A stretch of DNA of 64,000 nt from NCBI RefSeq assembly GCF_029774175.1, contig NZ_CP103834.1, positions 6,001-70,000 on the forward strand, given 5' to 3'. The translations under genes were made by a program, and so were the position numbers. This document shows, piece by piece, positions 35,832 to 45,809 of the stretch (position 1 is its first letter; every line of letters begins with the position of its first letter). This stretch comes from Actinobacillus genomosp. 1 (GTDB taxonomy: Bacteria; Pseudomonadota; Gammaproteobacteria; Enterobacterales; Pasteurellaceae). The notes beneath the pieces were generated by a model. The model ran no database searches. It was not told the origin of the DNA and saw nothing but the letters and a program-made list of their open reading frames with translations.

Positions 35832-37559
35832 GTGAATATTCAACAGATTTTATCAGACAAAATTAAACAAGCAATGATTGCGGCAGGGGCGGAAAGCAAT
35901 GTTGAACCGCTTGTTCGTCAGTCAGGCAAACCGGAGTTTGGTGATTATCAAGCAAACGGTGCAATGGGCGCAGCAAAAAAATTAGGTATGAATCCACGTG
36001 AGTTTGCACAGAAAATTTTAGATAACGCAGATTTAAACGGTATTGCCGATAAATTGGAAATTGCCGGCCCGGGCTTTATCAATATTTTCTTAAACCAAGC
36101 GTGGTTGGCAAATCAAGCAAGTGAAGCATTACAAGCGGTCAATTTTGGCATTAAAACTGCAAATCCGCAAACTATCGTGATCGACTACTCTTCGCCGAAC
36201 GTAGCGAAAGAAATGCACGTAGGTCACCTACGTTCAACCATTATCGGTGATGCGGTAGTGCGTACCTTGGAATTTTTAGGAAATAACGTGATTCGTGCTA
36301 ACCACGTAGGCGACTGGGGGACGCAATTCGGTATGTTAATCGCCTACTTAGAAAAAATGGAAAACGAACACGCCAGCCAAATGGAATTAAGTGATTTGGA
36401 AGCCTTCTATCGCGCGGCAAAAGAGCATTATGACAGTGATGAAGTGTTTGCCGAAAAAGCACGTAACTATGTGGTGAAACTACAAAGCGGTGATGAATAT
36501 TGCCGTACGATGTGGAAAAAATTAGTCGATATTACTATGCACCACAACCAAGAAAACTACGACCGTTTAAATGTTACCCTTTCAGAAAAAGATGTGATGG
36601 GTGAAAGCCTTTACAACCCGATGTTACCGGAAATTGTAGCGGATTTAAAAGCCAAAGGCTTAGCGGTAGAAGATGACGGGGCGTTAGTGGTGTTCTTAGA
36701 CGAATTTAAGAATAAAGACGGCGACCCGATGGGCGTTATCGTACAGAAAAAAGACGGTGGTTTCTTATATACCACGACGGATATTGCCGCAGCGAAATAC
36801 CGCTACGAAACCTTAAATGCGGATCGTGTGTTAGTGTTCTCGGATTCTCGCCAAGCACAACATATGCAGCAGGCGTGGTTAATTACTCGTAAAGCAGGCT
36901 ATGTGCCGGAAAGTTTCAGCCTTGAACATCCGTTCTTCGGAATGATGTTAGGTAAAGACGGCAAGCCGTTTAAAACCCGTTCGGGCGGTACGGTTAAATT
37001 AAAAGATTTATTAGATGAAGCGGTGGAACGTGCGGATAAATTAATTTCAGAGCGTTCAACGGATTTAACCGCAGAAGAAAAAACGGCGGTCGTGGAAGCG
37101 GTGGCAATCGGTTCGGTCAAATATTCGGATCTCTCGAAAAACCGTACCACAGACTACGTCTTTGATTGGGATAATATGCTGACCTTTGAAGGCAACACCG
37201 CGCCGTATATGCAATACGCTTATACTCGTATCCGCTCAATTTTCAACCGTGCCGGCATTGATGCAAACGGTTTAAACGGTGAAATTAACTTAACTGAAGA
37301 GAAAGAACGAGCGTTAGCGATTAAACTTTTACAGTTTGAAGAAGCGTTAAACGGCGTGGCAAAAGACGGTATGCCACATATTCTTTGCCAATACTTATAC
37401 GAATTAGCCGGTGCATTCTCAAGTTTCTACGAAGCTTGCCCAATGCTCAATGCAGAAGAAAATGTGAAAAATAGCCGTTTAAACTTAGCCGGTTTAACTG
37501 CAAAAACATTAAAACAAGGTTTAGAGCTCTTAGGTATTAAGACGATTGAAAAAATGTAA
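35832..37559 (+). CDS. argS: Arginyl-tRNA synthetase
   Basis: A class I synthetase charging tRNA-Arg. I choose GTG 35832 (reads MNIQQILSDKIKQAM once fMet is used) because E. coli ArgS begins almost identically; it gives 575 residues, versus 599 from an upstream ATG at 35760 with an unconserved stretch. AAAAAGG lies about 10 bases before the GTG. Motifs: HVGH in SSPNVAKEMHVGHLRST, and the KMSKS-equivalent region GKPFKTRSGG. The C-terminal anticodon-binding domain is complete. Confidence 0.96.
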   Translation: MNIQQILSDKIKQAMIAAGAESNVEPLVRQSGKPEFGDYQANGAMGAAKKLGMNPREFAQKILDNADLNGIADKLEIAGPGFINIFLNQAWLANQASEALQAVNFGIKTANPQTIVIDYSSPNVAKEMHVGHLRSTIIGDAVVRTLEFLGNNVIRANHVGDWGTQFGMLIAYLEKMENEHASQMELSDLEAFYRAAKEHYDSDEVFAEKARNYVVKLQSGDEYCRTMWKKLVDITMHHNQENYDRLNVTLSEKDVMGESLYNPMLPEIVADLKAKGLAVEDDGALVVFLDEFKNKDGDPMGVIVQKKDGGFLYTTTDIAAAKYRYETLNADRVLVFSDSRQAQHMQQAWLITRKAGYVPESFSLEHPFFGMMLGKDGKPFKTRSGGTVKLKDLLDEAVERADKLISERSTDLTAEEKTAVVEAVAIGSVKYSDLSKNRTTDYVFDWDNMLTFEGNTAPYMQYAYTRIRSIFNRAGIDANGLNGEINLTEEKERALAIKLLQFEEALNGVAKDGMPHILCQYLYELAGAFSSFYEACPMLNAEENVKNSRLNLAGLTAKTLKQGLELLGIKTIEKM

Positions 37560-37568
37560 TGAAACGAC

Positions 37569-37589
37569 CCCCTCTTTGCTAAAGAGGGG
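37569..37589 (+). repeat. Hairpin between argS and obgE
   Basis: CCCCTCTTT-GCT-AAAGAGGGG, a perfect 9-bp stem with no T run downstream (AGTAAAAAAGG). It ends about 18 bases before the obgE start, so it may affect processing or translation of obgE rather than stop transcription. Confidence 0.6.
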
Positions 37590-37607
37590 AGTAAAAAAGG
37601 AATAACA

Positions 37608-38783
37608 ATGAAATTTATTGATGAAGCCCTGATTCGTGTCGAAGCAGGCGATGGCGGTAACGGTTGTGTGAGTTTCCGCCGTGAAAAATATATCCCGAAA
37701 GGTGGGCCGGACGGCGGTGACGGCGGTGACGGCGGTGATGTTTATTTAATCGCTGATGAAAACTTAAATACGCTTATCGACTACCGTTTTGAAAAACGTT
37801 ACGCCGCAGGTCGTGGCGAGAACGGTCGTAGTGCCGGCTGTACCGGACACCGTGGTAACGATATTACCTTACGTGTGCCGGTTGGTACGCGAGCGATCGA
37901 CAATGACACTCAAGAAGTGATCGGCGATTTAACTAAACACGGTATGAAAATGTTGGTGGCAAAAGGTGGTTATCACGGCTTAGGTAATACCCGTTTTAAA
38001 TCGTCGGTAAACCGTGCGCCTCGTCAAAAGACGAACGGTACACCGGGCGAAAAACGTGATTTATTACTTGAGTTAATGCTACTTGCCGATGTTGGTATGT
38101 TAGGTTTACCGAATGCCGGTAAATCAACCTTTATTCGTGCGGTATCAGCAGCAAAACCAAAAGTGGCGGATTATCCGTTTACTACGCTGGTGCCAAGTTT
38201 AGGCGTGGCTCGTGTCGGTGCGGATCGTAGCTTTGTGGTGGCGGATATTCCTGGCTTAATCGAAGGTGCGGCGGACGGTGCCGGTTTAGGTATTCGTTTC
38301 TTAAAACATCTTGAACGTTGCCGTGTGTTAATTCACTTAGTCGATATTATGCCGATTGACGAAAGCGATCCGGCACAAAATATTTCGGTGATTGAAAGCG
38401 AGCTTTACCAATATAGCGAAAAATTATCGGAAAAACCGACTTGGTTAGTCTTCAATAAGATTGATATGATTGGTGAAGAGGAAGCACAAGCTCGTGCGCA
38501 AGAAATCGCTGAACAAATCGGCTGGGAGGGCGATTATTACTTAATATCTGCCGCAACCGGTCAAAATGTACAAAATCTTACCCGTGACATTATGGACTTT
38601 ATCGAAGCAAACCCACGTGAAGTGGCGGAAGAAAATAAAGAAGCGGATGAAGTGAAATTCAAATGGGATGATTACCATCAACAAGCAATGCAAAACCCTA
38701 TCGAAGAAGATTGGGATGATTTTGATGATGATTGGTCGGAAGAAGATGAAGAAGGTGTGGAATTTGTTTACACCCGTAGTTAA
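37608..38783 (+). CDS. obgE: Obg-family GTPase ObgE/CgtA
   Basis: An essential GTPase of 50S ribosome assembly and stress control. The 391-residue protein has the glycine-rich Obg fold (residues 1-158, with GGPDGGDGGDGGDVYL), the G domain with GLPNAGKST and DIPGLIEGAADGAGLG, NKID (G4), and a strongly acidic C-terminal tail (DWDDFDDDWSEEDEEG), as in proteobacterial ObgE. AAGGA precedes the ATG. Confidence 0.97.
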   Translation: MKFIDEALIRVEAGDGGNGCVSFRREKYIPKGGPDGGDGGDGGDVYLIADENLNTLIDYRFEKRYAAGRGENGRSAGCTGHRGNDITLRVPVGTRAIDNDTQEVIGDLTKHGMKMLVAKGGYHGLGNTRFKSSVNRAPRQKTNGTPGEKRDLLLELMLLADVGMLGLPNAGKSTFIRAVSAAKPKVADYPFTTLVPSLGVARVGADRSFVVADIPGLIEGAADGAGLGIRFLKHLERCRVLIHLVDIMPIDESDPAQNISVIESELYQYSEKLSEKPTWLVFNKIDMIGEEEAQARAQEIAEQIGWEGDYYLISAATGQNVQNLTRDIMDFIEANPREVAEENKEADEVKFKWDDYHQQAMQNPIEEDWDDFDDDWSEEDEEGVEFVYTRS

Positions 38784-38795
38784 TCCTAGCTAATG

Positions 38796-38845
38796 ACAAG
38801 CGGTTGAATTTGCGAAAAAATTTGCAAATTCGACCGCTCTTTATT
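38796..38845 (+). terminator. Inverted USS pair terminator of obgE
   Basis: ACAAGCGGTTGAATTTGCG (38796-38814) faces TTTGCAAATTCGACCGCT (38821-38838), a 15-bp stem with one mismatch, then CTTTATTT. The arms are near-complete USS sequences including the AT-rich tail. Confidence 0.75.
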
Positions 38846-38857
38846 TGAGGAATCAAA

Positions 38858-39469
38858 ATGCTGAATGCCAAAAGTTGTGAATTATTCGAAATCCCGTTTT
38901 TTCAATTTGCGCAAATGAAAAAATATTGTCCGGAAGATATTCCGTTGATAAAAGCAAATTACAAAGCGGAGTGGCAAAAATGGAAAGCGTTGCATTTAGA
39001 AGTGGCACGTCAGCTCGGTATGCCGTTTGCCGAACCGCATATTGAAAAATGGTGTAACGGTTGGCAGGTGAGGTCGCACTTTTTTGCGTATTACAAATAT
39101 GAATTTAACCGCAATTCTGCGGCAATCTTATCGGTGATTTTAAATCGCCGCCGTTTACAGGTGTGTTTGGATTGGCATTGTTACCGAGCGGATCGTTCTC
39201 AGATTTCGTTAGCACAATATAACCAATGGTTAGAAAAATTAGACCGCTTGCAATACCAAGATTTTGAGGTGTGGCACGGTGCGGAAAGCGAGTATGCCGA
39301 TTTTAAAACGCTTAAAGAAACAGATTCGTTATCGCTTGAAAATGATGAAGATTTTTGGTGTATCGGGCGTAATATTGAAAAAGCCGATCTCGATCAGATT
39401 GATATGGCGGAATTTATTTACCAAACCATTCGCCAATTATTACCGCTATATGAAGCGTGTCATCAATAG
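38858..39469 (+). CDS. Conserved protein of unknown function (possibly HI_0552 family)
   Basis: A 203-residue soluble protein without signal peptide or membrane segment. It is rich in aromatic residues and Trp (WQKWKALHLEV, WCNGWQVRSHFFAYYKYEFN, LDWHCYRADRS, FEVWHGAESEYADF). From memory it resembles the HI_0552-type family that some databases label 'glucose-6-phosphate 1-dehydrogenase family'; I see no dehydrogenase nucleotide-binding motif and would not use that name. TTGAGGAA precedes the ATG. It lies between obgE and convergent rlmB, probably on its own transcript. Confidence 0.7.
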   Translation: MLNAKSCELFEIPFFQFAQMKKYCPEDIPLIKANYKAEWQKWKALHLEVARQLGMPFAEPHIEKWCNGWQVRSHFFAYYKYEFNRNSAAILSVILNRRRLQVCLDWHCYRADRSQISLAQYNQWLEKLDRLQYQDFEVWHGAESEYADFKTLKETDSLSLENDEDFWCIGRNIEKADLDQIDMAEFIYQTIRQLLPLYEACHQ

Positions 39470-39568
39470 AGAAAATATGGAAGAGACAAGCGGTTAAATT
39501 TGTAGCAAACTTGGCAAATGCCGAGTGACTGAAACTTTATCATCTTCCATATTTGAAGAAATTAGCGC

Positions 39569-40312
39569 TTATTGTGCGGCTAGTTTTTGGCGTACAATTT
39601 CAAATAAACATACGCCGGTCGCAACCGAAACGTTCAATGAAGAAACCGACCCCGCCATTGGGATACTGATTAACTGGTCGCAATGCTCACGGGTTAAACG
39701 GCGCATACCGTCACCTTCCGCTCCCATCACTAAAGCGATAGCACCGGTTAATTTCGCCTGATAAATACCGGAGGTCGCTTCTCCTGCCGTGCCGACAATC
39801 CAGATATTATGTTGTTCTTGTAGCTCTCGCATGGTGCGAGCAAGGTTGGTAACACGAATTAACGGCACGGTTTCAGCCGCACCGCAAGCCACTTTACGAG
39901 CGGTTGAGGTGAGCTGTGCCGATTTATCTTTCGGTACGATAACCGCATCCACACCTGCCGCATCTGCAGTACGTAAACAAGCACCAAGGTTATGCGGATC
40001 CGTTACACCGTCTAAAATTAATAAAAACGGATTTTGCTTTTGGCTCAAAATTACATCAAGATCGTGCTCGTTTAGTTCTTTTTGCGGCACGACTTTCGCA
40101 ATAATCCCTTGGTGAACTTCGCCTTGCGCTTTGTTATCCAATGTTTGGCGATTGACTTGCTGAATAGAAATACCTAAGCGTTGTAGCTCATTCAATAATG
40201 GGTTTAGACGTTTATCTTCACGTCCTTTTAGCACTAAAACTTCAATTAAGCGTTCCGGCGCGTTATCTAAGAAAGCTTTTACGGCGTGAATACCATAAAT
40301 TTGTTCGCTCAT
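39569..40312 (-). CDS. rlmB: 23S rRNA 2'-O-methyltransferase (Gm2251)
   Basis: A SpoU-family (SPOUT) methyltransferase that methylates G2251 in the 23S P-loop. I start at ATG 40312 (MSEQIYGIHAVKAFL), since RlmB proteins begin just before YGIHAV; the frame is open 8 codons further. The 247-residue protein has an N-terminal substrate-binding domain and then the knotted domain with DPHNLGACLRTADAAG, MGAEGDGMRRLT and SIPMAGSVSSLNVSVA, the three SPOUT motifs. Confidence 0.96.
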   Translation of the reverse strand: MSEQIYGIHAVKAFLDNAPERLIEVLVLKGREDKRLNPLLNELQRLGISIQQVNRQTLDNKAQGEVHQGIIAKVVPQKELNEHDLDVILSQKQNPFLLILDGVTDPHNLGACLRTADAAGVDAVIVPKDKSAQLTSTARKVACGAAETVPLIRVTNLARTMRELQEQHNIWIVGTAGEATSGIYQAKLTGAIALVMGAEGDGMRRLTREHCDQLISIPMAGSVSSLNVSVATGVCLFEIVRQKLAAQ

Positions 40313-40336
40313 TTTTATTCCTTTGTAAATAAACAA

Positions 40337-40372
40337 CGGATAACAAAGTTTTATACAAATCTATGTTATCCG
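40337..40372. terminator. Hairpin between pssA and rlmB
   Basis: CGGATAACA (40337-40345) pairs perfectly with TGTTATCCG (40364-40372). Only a short T stretch follows on either strand. It lies 17 bases beyond the pssA stop, before rlmB on the same strand. Confidence 0.5.
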
Positions 40373-40388
40373 TGATGAATTAAATAAT

Positions 40389-41753
40389 TTATAACAACAT
40401 TTTGACGACTTTATCCAGTTTCACACGACCAAAACGTTTTAACAGTTTTCGAACGGCTTCTGGATAATCGTTAATTTGCTCTAAGTCACTATAGTGTTTT
40501 AAAACCGTCGTATGAGTCCGAATTTGTGCTAATTCGGCTTGTGCTTTTGCGCTTAATTCAGCTTTCGGGTCATGAATTAAGACCGCATTTTCCGCATCTA
40601 AAGCCCATGCTCGAGGATTTAGATTGTTGCCGGTTAGTAGAATGTAGCGGCTATCAATCCATACCCCTTTCAGATGGTAACTATTATCACCGTGTTTCCA
40701 TAGGCGTACGGTTAATTGTCCGTTTTGGATATAACGATCAAAACGTTTGGTAAAAGCGCGCAAATTTTTCTCATACAAATAAGGCAATGCCGATGCCATC
40801 GTAAATTTTTCTTCCGGCGGCGTATAGAAATCGTTAGCGGTTTTGTCACCGACAATAATTTCCGCTTTTTTGCCGTGATCCAATAACCAATTTAAACGCT
40901 TATAAAGCGAAAGCGGGAAATTAAAATACGGTGTACAGATCGTTAATTTATCTTCCACCTGATAAAACAAGGCTTCAATCGTTTTATTTAAAGCATTTTT
41001 ACGCCCTAATCCGACTAGCGGCGATAAGCTAAGCTGATCACTTTGCGGTTGCCCATTAAAAGTGTAACTTTGTGATGATAAATACTTACGGAATGCTTTG
41101 ATAAGCGGTCGAATTTGATGTGTTTTCGGACGACTCGAATTATCTAACCGATTTACCGCATCATGTTGCAAAATATGCAAATTGGTAAAATCAATCATAG
41201 CATCGGTTAAGGCTTTATTTTTAATCACATGATAACGGTCGTAGCGATAACGCTCAAATTGCTGCAGATAGACGTTATTAATACTTGCACCGCTATAGAG
41301 TAATGTATCATCGAAGATAAAACCTTTTAAATGCAATACGCCGAATAACTCTTTGCGATTAACCGGCACACCCCAGAACTGAATTTCTTGATCAGCCGGT
41401 AAATTATATTGTTGCTTGATTTTCGCATACCAATCGGCATTTGAACTTGTCGTTTCTTCACCGATACGACCTCGTTGCGCTCTATGCCAATCGACTAAAA
41501 CTTTAATGTCTAAAGACGGATTGGCTTGTTTTGCATCATAAAGCGCATTCAAAACTTCTTGCCCCGCTTCGTCTTGTTCGAAGTATAACGCAGTCAAATA
41601 AATACGCTCTTTAGCCGCTTTAATCAGAGTTAAGATTCGTTCCTTAAATGCGTGGCTCCCGTTTAAAAACTCTACATTTTCGGCTTGTTGCGCTAAATAA
41701 CGTAAGCTTTCGAGATGTTTTCGGGCATGATTCGGTTTGTTTAAAATAAGCAT
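40389..41753 (-). CDS. pssA: CDP-diacylglycerol:serine O-phosphatidyltransferase
   Basis: Phosphatidylserine synthase of the phospholipase D superfamily, first step to phosphatidylethanolamine. The 454-residue protein has two HKD-type motifs, HLKGFIFDD (first half) and HLKGVWID (second half), each followed by the G/S-N segment (SGASINN; TGNNLNPRAW). This is the proteobacterial soluble/peripheral type of PssA, and length equals E. coli (451). A small CTCTTTT/AAAAGAG hairpin sits in its leader at 41776-41794. Confidence 0.96.
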   Translation of the reverse strand: MLILNKPNHARKHLESLRYLAQQAENVEFLNGSHAFKERILTLIKAAKERIYLTALYFEQDEAGQEVLNALYDAKQANPSLDIKVLVDWHRAQRGRIGEETTSSNADWYAKIKQQYNLPADQEIQFWGVPVNRKELFGVLHLKGFIFDDTLLYSGASINNVYLQQFERYRYDRYHVIKNKALTDAMIDFTNLHILQHDAVNRLDNSSRPKTHQIRPLIKAFRKYLSSQSYTFNGQPQSDQLSLSPLVGLGRKNALNKTIEALFYQVEDKLTICTPYFNFPLSLYKRLNWLLDHGKKAEIIVGDKTANDFYTPPEEKFTMASALPYLYEKNLRAFTKRFDRYIQNGQLTVRLWKHGDNSYHLKGVWIDSRYILLTGNNLNPRAWALDAENAVLIHDPKAELSAKAQAELAQIRTHTTVLKHYSDLEQINDYPEAVRKLLKRFGRVKLDKVVKMLL

Positions 41754-41775
41754 GTTACTGCTCCTAATTAATCTT

Positions 41776-41794
41776 CTCTTTTGGTGTAAAAGAG
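41776..41794. repeat. Small hairpin upstream of pssA
   Basis: CTCTTTT-GGTGT-AAAAGAG, a 7-bp stem about 25 bases before the pssA start codon on the minus strand. The ileS-pssA gap (41754-41974) also holds a loose inverted USS pair (about 41815-41858). Confidence 0.45.
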
Positions 41795-41907
41795 GAGTTT
41801 CATTTTGCGGTTTATAAGCGGTGGATTTTCGTTGATTTTTAGTAATTTTTAACCGCTTGAATTATATAGAAATGATGGCTTTGTTCACACATAAACTCAA
41901 ATGAAAC

Positions 41908-41927
41908 GGTGGGCGAAAAAGCCCACC
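41908..41927 (-). terminator. Hairpin downstream of ileS
   Basis: GGTGGGC-GAAAAA-GCCCACC, a perfect 7-bp GC-rich stem about 48 bases beyond the ileS stop. The following T tract on the minus strand is interrupted (GTTTCATTTG), so strength is uncertain. Confidence 0.6.
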
Positions 41928-41974
41928 ATATAATTATACTTTATATATTTTGCTATAAAGTATGTGTCGAGTAC

Positions 41975-44788
41975 TTAAGCGAAATGGCGTTTTTCACCTT
42001 CACCCGCTACGTTTTCCACACAACGACCGCATACCGAACTGTGTTCCGCATGAACACCGATATCGGTTGCAAAGTGCCAGCAACGAGGACATTTTTCACC
42101 TTCAGCTCGTTCGACTTTCACTGCTAAACCGGCGACTTCACCTTCAGCCACATCCGCTTCGCTTAACGGTTTAATAACCGCTTGTGAAGTAATCAGTACG
42201 AAACGAAGTTCATTACCAAGTTGTTCCAACATTGCACGAATTTCGTCATTTGCGTAAATCGTCACTTTCGCTTCTAAGCCTGAGCCGATAACTTTATCTT
42301 TACGCGCTTGTTCTAATATACGGTTTGATTCGGCACGTACTTTTAAGATTTGTTGCCAGTAAGCGTCATCTAATTTATCCGCTTCGGTTAAACCGAATAA
42401 GCCTTGATAGAACTCTTCGGTAAACACAAATTCCGAACGACCTTCAACTTGTGGTAAGTAACCCCAAATTTCATCGGCTGTGAATGATAGAATCGGAGCC
42501 ATCCAACGAACTAATGCTTCTGCGATATGCCATAACGCTGTTTGGCAGCTACGGCGTGCAAGGCTGTCCGCTTTAGTCGTATATTGACGGTCTTTGATAA
42601 TATCTAAATAGAATGAACCCATTTCGATAGAACAGAAACGCATTAAACGTTGTACTACAGTATGGAATTGATAGTTGTCATACGCTTCTTTAATATCGTT
42701 TTGTGCTTCTAATGCACAGCTTACCGCCCAACGATCTAATGCGATCATTTCTTCCGGTTTGACTAAATCACGTTTCGGATCAAAACCGTTTAAGTTTGCA
42801 AGTAAGAAACGTGCAGTATTACGGATACGACGATAAGATTCGCCCGCACTATTTAAGATATTGTGCGAAACGGCGATTTCACCGGTATAGTCGGTTGAAG
42901 CCACCCATAAACGTAAAATATCCGCACCGTTTTTATTCCAAACTTCTGAAGGCATAATCACATTGCCGATTGATTTCGACATTTTGCGACCTTTTTCATC
43001 CACCACGAAGCCGTGAGTTAATACCTGTTTATAAGGCGCTTTACCGTTGGTTGCGGTTGATAACATCAACGACGACATAAACCAGCCGCGGTGTTGGTCT
43101 GAACCTTCAAGGTACATATCGGTACTGTTGCCGTTAAATTCCGGACGAGCTTCTACCACTGACGCGTAAGTTGATCCAGAATCGAACCATACGTCTAGGG
43201 TATCCGGTACTTTATGATAAGTTTTCGCATCTTCACCCAGTAATTCTGCCGGTTCTAAATCCCACCAAGCTTGAATACCGGATTTTTCTACACGTTTAGC
43301 AACTTCTTCCAATAATTCTAATGTACGAGGATGTAATTGTTCCGTTTCGTTATGTACGAACATAGTCATCGGCACGCCCCAAGTACGCTGACGAGAGATA
43401 CACCAGTCAGGACGGTTTGCCACCATCGTATCGATACGTGCTTCACCCCAGCTCGGGATCCAACGTACCGATTTAATTTCGCCTAACGCTTGTTTACGTA
43501 AGCCTTGCGTTTCCATACCGATAAACCATTGCGGAGTCGCACGGAAAATAATCGGGGTTTTATGACGCCAGCAATGCGGATAGCTATGTTTGATACGTTC
43601 TAATTTTAATAACGCACCAACCTCTTTTAGTTTTTCTAAAACTTTTTCGTTTGACTCGAATACACCTAAACCGGCAAAGAACGGGGTGGTTGAGATAAAT
43701 TTACCGTCATTCGCCACTAAGCTTGCCATTTCAATATTGTATTTTTTCGATACAACAAAGTCGTCTTGACCGTGATCCGGTGCAGTGTGTACCAAACCGG
43801 TACCGCCGTCAGTGGTTACGTGATCGCCTAAAATTAACGGCACGCTATAATCGTAGAACGGGTGTTGGAATTGCATTAATTCTAATGCGTCACCTTTTAC
43901 TTCGCCGAGTACTTCAACGGCTTCTACGCCGACCGCTTTTTGTACGCTTTCCACTAAATCTTTGACTAAGATAACGCGTTCGTTACCGAATTGAACTAAT
44001 TGGTAGTCGAATTCAGGGTTAATTGAAATCGCTTTATTTGAAGGTAATGTCCAAGGTGTTGTCGTCCAAATTACCGCAGAAATTTGACCGTTTCCTTTAC
44101 CTACCGCATTAAATTTTGCTTCAACTGCAGCACTATCAACCGCTTTAAAACGCACGTAAATAGACGGAGACACTTTATCTTCGTATTCTACTTCCGCTTC
44201 CGCTAATGATGAGCCGCAATCTAAACACCAGTGAACCGGTTTAGAACCTTTGTATAAATGACCGTTCGCAATCACTTTACCTAAAGTACGGATGATTTGT
44301 GCTTCCGTATCGAAATTCATTGTGAGGTACGGATTTTCCCAATCTCCCAAAATCCCCATACGGATAAAGTCGGCTTTTTGTCCTTCGACTTGCTCTTTAG
44401 CATAATCACGGCAAGCCTGACGGAATTCCGCCGCTGAGATTTTCTCGTTCGGTTTGCCTACGATACCTTCTACTTTTAATTCGATTGGTAAGCCGTGGCA
44501 GTCCCAACCCGGAACGTAAGGCGTATCGAAACCTAAAGCGGTTTTCGATTTCATAATAATATCTTTTAAAATTTTATTAACTGCGTGACCAATATGAATA
44601 TTACCGTTTGCATACGGAGGGCCGTCGTGCAGAATGAAAGATTTTTTCCCTTTCGAACTTTCACGTACTTTTTGGTATAAGTTTTTGTCATACCAATTTT
44701 TTAACATATCGGGTTCGCGTTTAGCGAGATCCCCACGCATAGGAAAGCCTGTTTCAGGCAAATTTAAAGTGTTTTTGTAATCAATCAT
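41975..44788 (-). CDS. ileS: Isoleucyl-tRNA synthetase
   Basis: A class I synthetase charging tRNA-Ile, with an editing domain against valine. The 937-residue protein has the HIGH motif in GPPYANGNIHIGHAVN (near residue 64), the KMSKS motif in GRKMSKSIGN (near 605), editing-domain blocks (TTTPWTLPSNKAI), and a C-terminal zinc-binding module CPRCWHF...CGRC. Size matches E. coli (938). It is downstream of ribF with a 58-base gap, the order seen across gammaproteobacteria, but lspA does not follow here. Confidence 0.98.
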   Translation of the reverse strand: MIDYKNTLNLPETGFPMRGDLAKREPDMLKNWYDKNLYQKVRESSKGKKSFILHDGPPYANGNIHIGHAVNKILKDIIMKSKTALGFDTPYVPGWDCHGLPIELKVEGIVGKPNEKISAAEFRQACRDYAKEQVEGQKADFIRMGILGDWENPYLTMNFDTEAQIIRTLGKVIANGHLYKGSKPVHWCLDCGSSLAEAEVEYEDKVSPSIYVRFKAVDSAAVEAKFNAVGKGNGQISAVIWTTTPWTLPSNKAISINPEFDYQLVQFGNERVILVKDLVESVQKAVGVEAVEVLGEVKGDALELMQFQHPFYDYSVPLILGDHVTTDGGTGLVHTAPDHGQDDFVVSKKYNIEMASLVANDGKFISTTPFFAGLGVFESNEKVLEKLKEVGALLKLERIKHSYPHCWRHKTPIIFRATPQWFIGMETQGLRKQALGEIKSVRWIPSWGEARIDTMVANRPDWCISRQRTWGVPMTMFVHNETEQLHPRTLELLEEVAKRVEKSGIQAWWDLEPAELLGEDAKTYHKVPDTLDVWFDSGSTYASVVEARPEFNGNSTDMYLEGSDQHRGWFMSSLMLSTATNGKAPYKQVLTHGFVVDEKGRKMSKSIGNVIMPSEVWNKNGADILRLWVASTDYTGEIAVSHNILNSAGESYRRIRNTARFLLANLNGFDPKRDLVKPEEMIALDRWAVSCALEAQNDIKEAYDNYQFHTVVQRLMRFCSIEMGSFYLDIIKDRQYTTKADSLARRSCQTALWHIAEALVRWMAPILSFTADEIWGYLPQVEGRSEFVFTEEFYQGLFGLTEADKLDDAYWQQILKVRAESNRILEQARKDKVIGSGLEAKVTIYANDEIRAMLEQLGNELRFVLITSQAVIKPLSEADVAEGEVAGLAVKVERAEGEKCPRCWHFATDIGVHAEHSSVCGRCVENVAGEGEKRHFA

Positions 44789-44846
44789 TTTTGTTTTCCA
44801 ATTAATAAAATTTTAGTTTGAATTCGTTTAATTATTAGGTTACTTG

Positions 44847-45809
44847 CTATTTTGCAACATTGCTAAAAAATTCGACCGCTTGTTCTCTATCTTTTTCGAT
44901 TTGTATTTTCAATGCTTCGAAGCTCGGGAATTTTACTTCGTTACGAATCTTACGGATAAAAAAGACTTCTATCGCTTCACCGTAAATCGAACGATTAAAA
45001 TCGAAAAGATGTACTTCAAGTAGCGGCTTTGTACCGTTAATTGTCGGTCGGTTACCGACATTAGCGATCCCGTTATATTTTCCCATTTTCGTTTGAATTT
45101 GTACGGCGAATACGCCTTGTAGCGGGGTAACTAATCGGTTTAGCATAATATTTGCGGTCGGAAAACCGATTGTTCTGCCCAACTTATTACCATGTGCCAC
45201 TCTGCCGCAAATGGAATAGGGTTTACCTAATAATTTTTCGGCTAAAACAAGGTTATCTTGTTGCAACGCCTCCCGAATGAGGGAACTGCTGACTCTTTGC
45301 TCCGCATGACTTAATGTTTGGCTGTCTTCAACGGCAAAACGATATTTTAATCCCGCATTACGTAACAAAGAAAAATCACCGGTTCGATTTACCCCGAAAC
45401 GGAAATCGTCACCTACGCTTAAGTAGCGTACACGCAACTGCTTGACTAATAATTCGCTGATAAAGTCGTCTGCCGACAAATTGGCGAAGCGTTCGTTAAA
45501 TCTTACGCAAAGTACAAAATCAATTCCCGCTTGCTCAAGATATTTTAATTTATCCCGTAATCGCATTAGACGAGCAGGCGGTGTACAAGTGGTTGATTTT
45601 GCACGTTTATTTGCAAAAAACTCTCTTGGCTGCGGCTCAAATAACATAACGACCGAAGGTAAATCTCGCTCAAGAGATTGATCGCATAATCGTGCGAGAA
45701 TATTCTGATGCCCTAAATGAACGCCGTCAAAATTACCGATACTGACAACGCTACCTTTTGCGAGGTCTTTATGATTTGTTAAATTGTATAAGCCACGAAT
45801 GAGTTGCAT
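44847..45809 (-). CDS. ribF: Bifunctional riboflavin kinase / FAD synthetase
   Basis: RibF makes FMN and then FAD. From ATG 45809 (MQLIRGLYNL) it is 320 residues; an in-frame start at 45884 would add an unconserved 25. The N-terminal nucleotidyltransferase domain has VVSIGNFDGVHLGHQNIL, and the C-terminal flavokinase domain has GRTIGFPTANI and NVGNRPT. A complete USS is read in frame near the end of the protein as QAVEFF. It likely forms an operon with ileS. Confidence 0.96.
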   Translation of the reverse strand: MQLIRGLYNLTNHKDLAKGSVVSIGNFDGVHLGHQNILARLCDQSLERDLPSVVMLFEPQPREFFANKRAKSTTCTPPARLMRLRDKLKYLEQAGIDFVLCVRFNERFANLSADDFISELLVKQLRVRYLSVGDDFRFGVNRTGDFSLLRNAGLKYRFAVEDSQTLSHAEQRVSSSLIREALQQDNLVLAEKLLGKPYSICGRVAHGNKLGRTIGFPTANIMLNRLVTPLQGVFAVQIQTKMGKYNGIANVGNRPTINGTKPLLEVHLFDFNRSIYGEAIEVFFIRKIRNEVKFPSFEALKIQIEKDREQAVEFFSNVAK

